Shown here in pieces: positions 31,980-32,861 of a stretch of 32,861 bases of DNA. The DNA lies in assembly GCA_001953115.1 (NCBI GenBank), contig LSSL01007753.1, forward strand, positions 1 through 32,861, in the 5' to 3' direction. The notes under the pieces were generated by a model, which did not search any database, had not been told where the DNA came from, and was given only the letters and a program-made list of their open reading frames with translations. Numbering within the stretch: the first letter of the stretch is position 1; each line of letters begins with the position of its first letter. This DNA is from Smittium mucronatum (lineage: Eukaryota; Kickxellomycota; Harpellomycetes; Harpellales; Legeriomycetaceae). Both the position numbers and the translations under genes were made by a program.

Positions 31980-32861
31980 CACGATTCTCCGCTCTGTTCT
32001 AGTATATTCATATCTGAGGTAAATAGCTAATAATTCTTTTCTCTTTAAGTCTTATTAGTATAGATACCCGGATAAGAGCCTGTTATTCGGTAGTATCCAG
32101 CACAAATCAATATCAGTGTTGTCCGAATGAAGCTGACTCAAAGTATATTTATTGATCCCCTTCCCCAAAGTCTAAAATATATCTCCAATCGATATTTTTT
32201 GAATTTTGAATTTTGTTTTTTGATACCAGAGCGGATCGGTGCAGGTATAATCTGGTGGAATATTTCATCCTTTTTTTATGGAAGATTTATTTTAAAGTTA
32301 ATATAAAGTTTTAAATTCATAGTTAACAAATATAAAAAAATTGTCATCCAACTCCCCTCTGCTTCTCTAGCAGATCCATACTTTCAGAAAATTGGTTTAA
32401 ATGGTCTGGCGAATCGCTTATACTCAGGTCTTATGTTTTTTGGGCACACGGATTCCAATCAGAGATCTATTTATCTCTAGAACACGACCGATCATTGTCA
32501 TTATCGTCATCATCATTTTTTTTAAGGAAAAATTATTTTAAAGTTTATAATAGGCTTATTTATTCATTTATTTACTTTTCGAGAAATTTATTTTAGAGTT
32601 AATAAAAAGTTATAAAAACCAATTTAAAAAAATAAAAAAAGTGAAAATTTTTCAAAAAATTTGTCACCCTACTCTCCTCTGCCGTTCTAGCAGCTCCATA
32701 CCTCGAGGGCATTGATTAAAGGGGGCTGGTGAATCACTTAAACTCTGGAGCTTAAGTGTTCGTGGCACGCGGATGCCAATCAGAAATTTGGCTGTTTCCA
32801 GCACAAATTTATGATCAGCGGTGTCAGCTTGTAGCTGAATTAAAGTTTTTTTAGACCCCCC
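31980..32861 (+). repeat. Degenerate tandem array, 320-370-bp units
   Basis: Three successive units: about 31980-32330, 32341-32650, and 32661 to the window end (incomplete). Shared landmarks are CTCT...CTAG...CCATA (TAG at 32000, 32368 and 32688), ...CGGAT...CAATCAGA (32451 and 32770, with a changed copy at 32069), TCCAGCACAAAT or TCTAGAACACGA (32096, 32476, 32797), and an A/T-rich linker with ATTTATTTTAAAGTTAAT (32287, 32588). Periods are therefore about 320-380 bp. Units 1 and 3 are the closest over the TCCAGCACAAAT part. No coding frame is seen. It could be a satellite, a subtelomeric repeat, or the terminal repeat of a larger element that lies outside the window. Confidence 0.7.

Noticed and set aside
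1..32861. CRISPR array, bacterial operon or ribosome-binding-site structure
   Set aside because: No regularly spaced short repeats with unique spacers occur, and the gene types, retroelements and 5S promoter are eukaryotic.

Overview
The window looks like a repeat-laden, strongly AT-rich nuclear segment from an early-diverging (zygomycete-type) fungus, for example Entomophthoromycotina/Zoopagomycota or Mucoromycota. This is an inference. It rests on intron-free SSU1-type transporter genes, an L1-like LINE with a zinc-knuckle ORF1, a DIRS-type tyrosine-recombinase retroelement, a Mutator-like DNA transposon, and a lone 5S rRNA gene with an upstream TATA box and T-run terminator. I cannot fix the species.

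Layout. 1-3.5 kb: intergenic, with a small MITE-like inverted repeat and a G-quadruplex-type tract. 3.5-11.1 kb: two intact minus-strand genes for SSU1/TDT-family transporters (3524-4729 and 9937-11079). They align without a gap over about 360 residues, so they are an old tandem duplication, separated by 5.2 kb without a recognisable gene. The second has a 12-codon uORF ending 4 nt before its ATG. 13.36-21.95 kb: a decayed but structurally complete L1-like LINE (ORF1 with CCHC knuckle; ORF2 with endonuclease, RT and C-terminal Cys/His motif), bracketed by a 10-bp direct repeat, TTTAATCGTA. A 3.0-kb Mutator-like element (15277-18313) is nested in its endonuclease region; its terminal repeats carry an AATCTGA motif array with the same 20-20-30 bp spacing at both ends. 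22.32-26.49 kb: a decayed DIRS element with 160-bp inverted terminal repeats, gag, RT/RNase H and tyrosine recombinase remains, and a short internal complementary region right after the recombinase stop codon.

26.5-31.4 kb is an extremely AT-rich desert without a recognisable gene. At 31.4 kb lies a diverged 5S rRNA gene. The right edge (31.98 kb to the end) is a degenerate tandem array of 320-370-bp units that runs out of the window.

Only the two transporters and perhaps the 5S gene look functional. Retroelements, a nested DNA transposon, an AT-rich desert and a tandem array together resemble heterochromatin of a pericentromeric or subtelomeric kind, but nothing in the sequence proves this.
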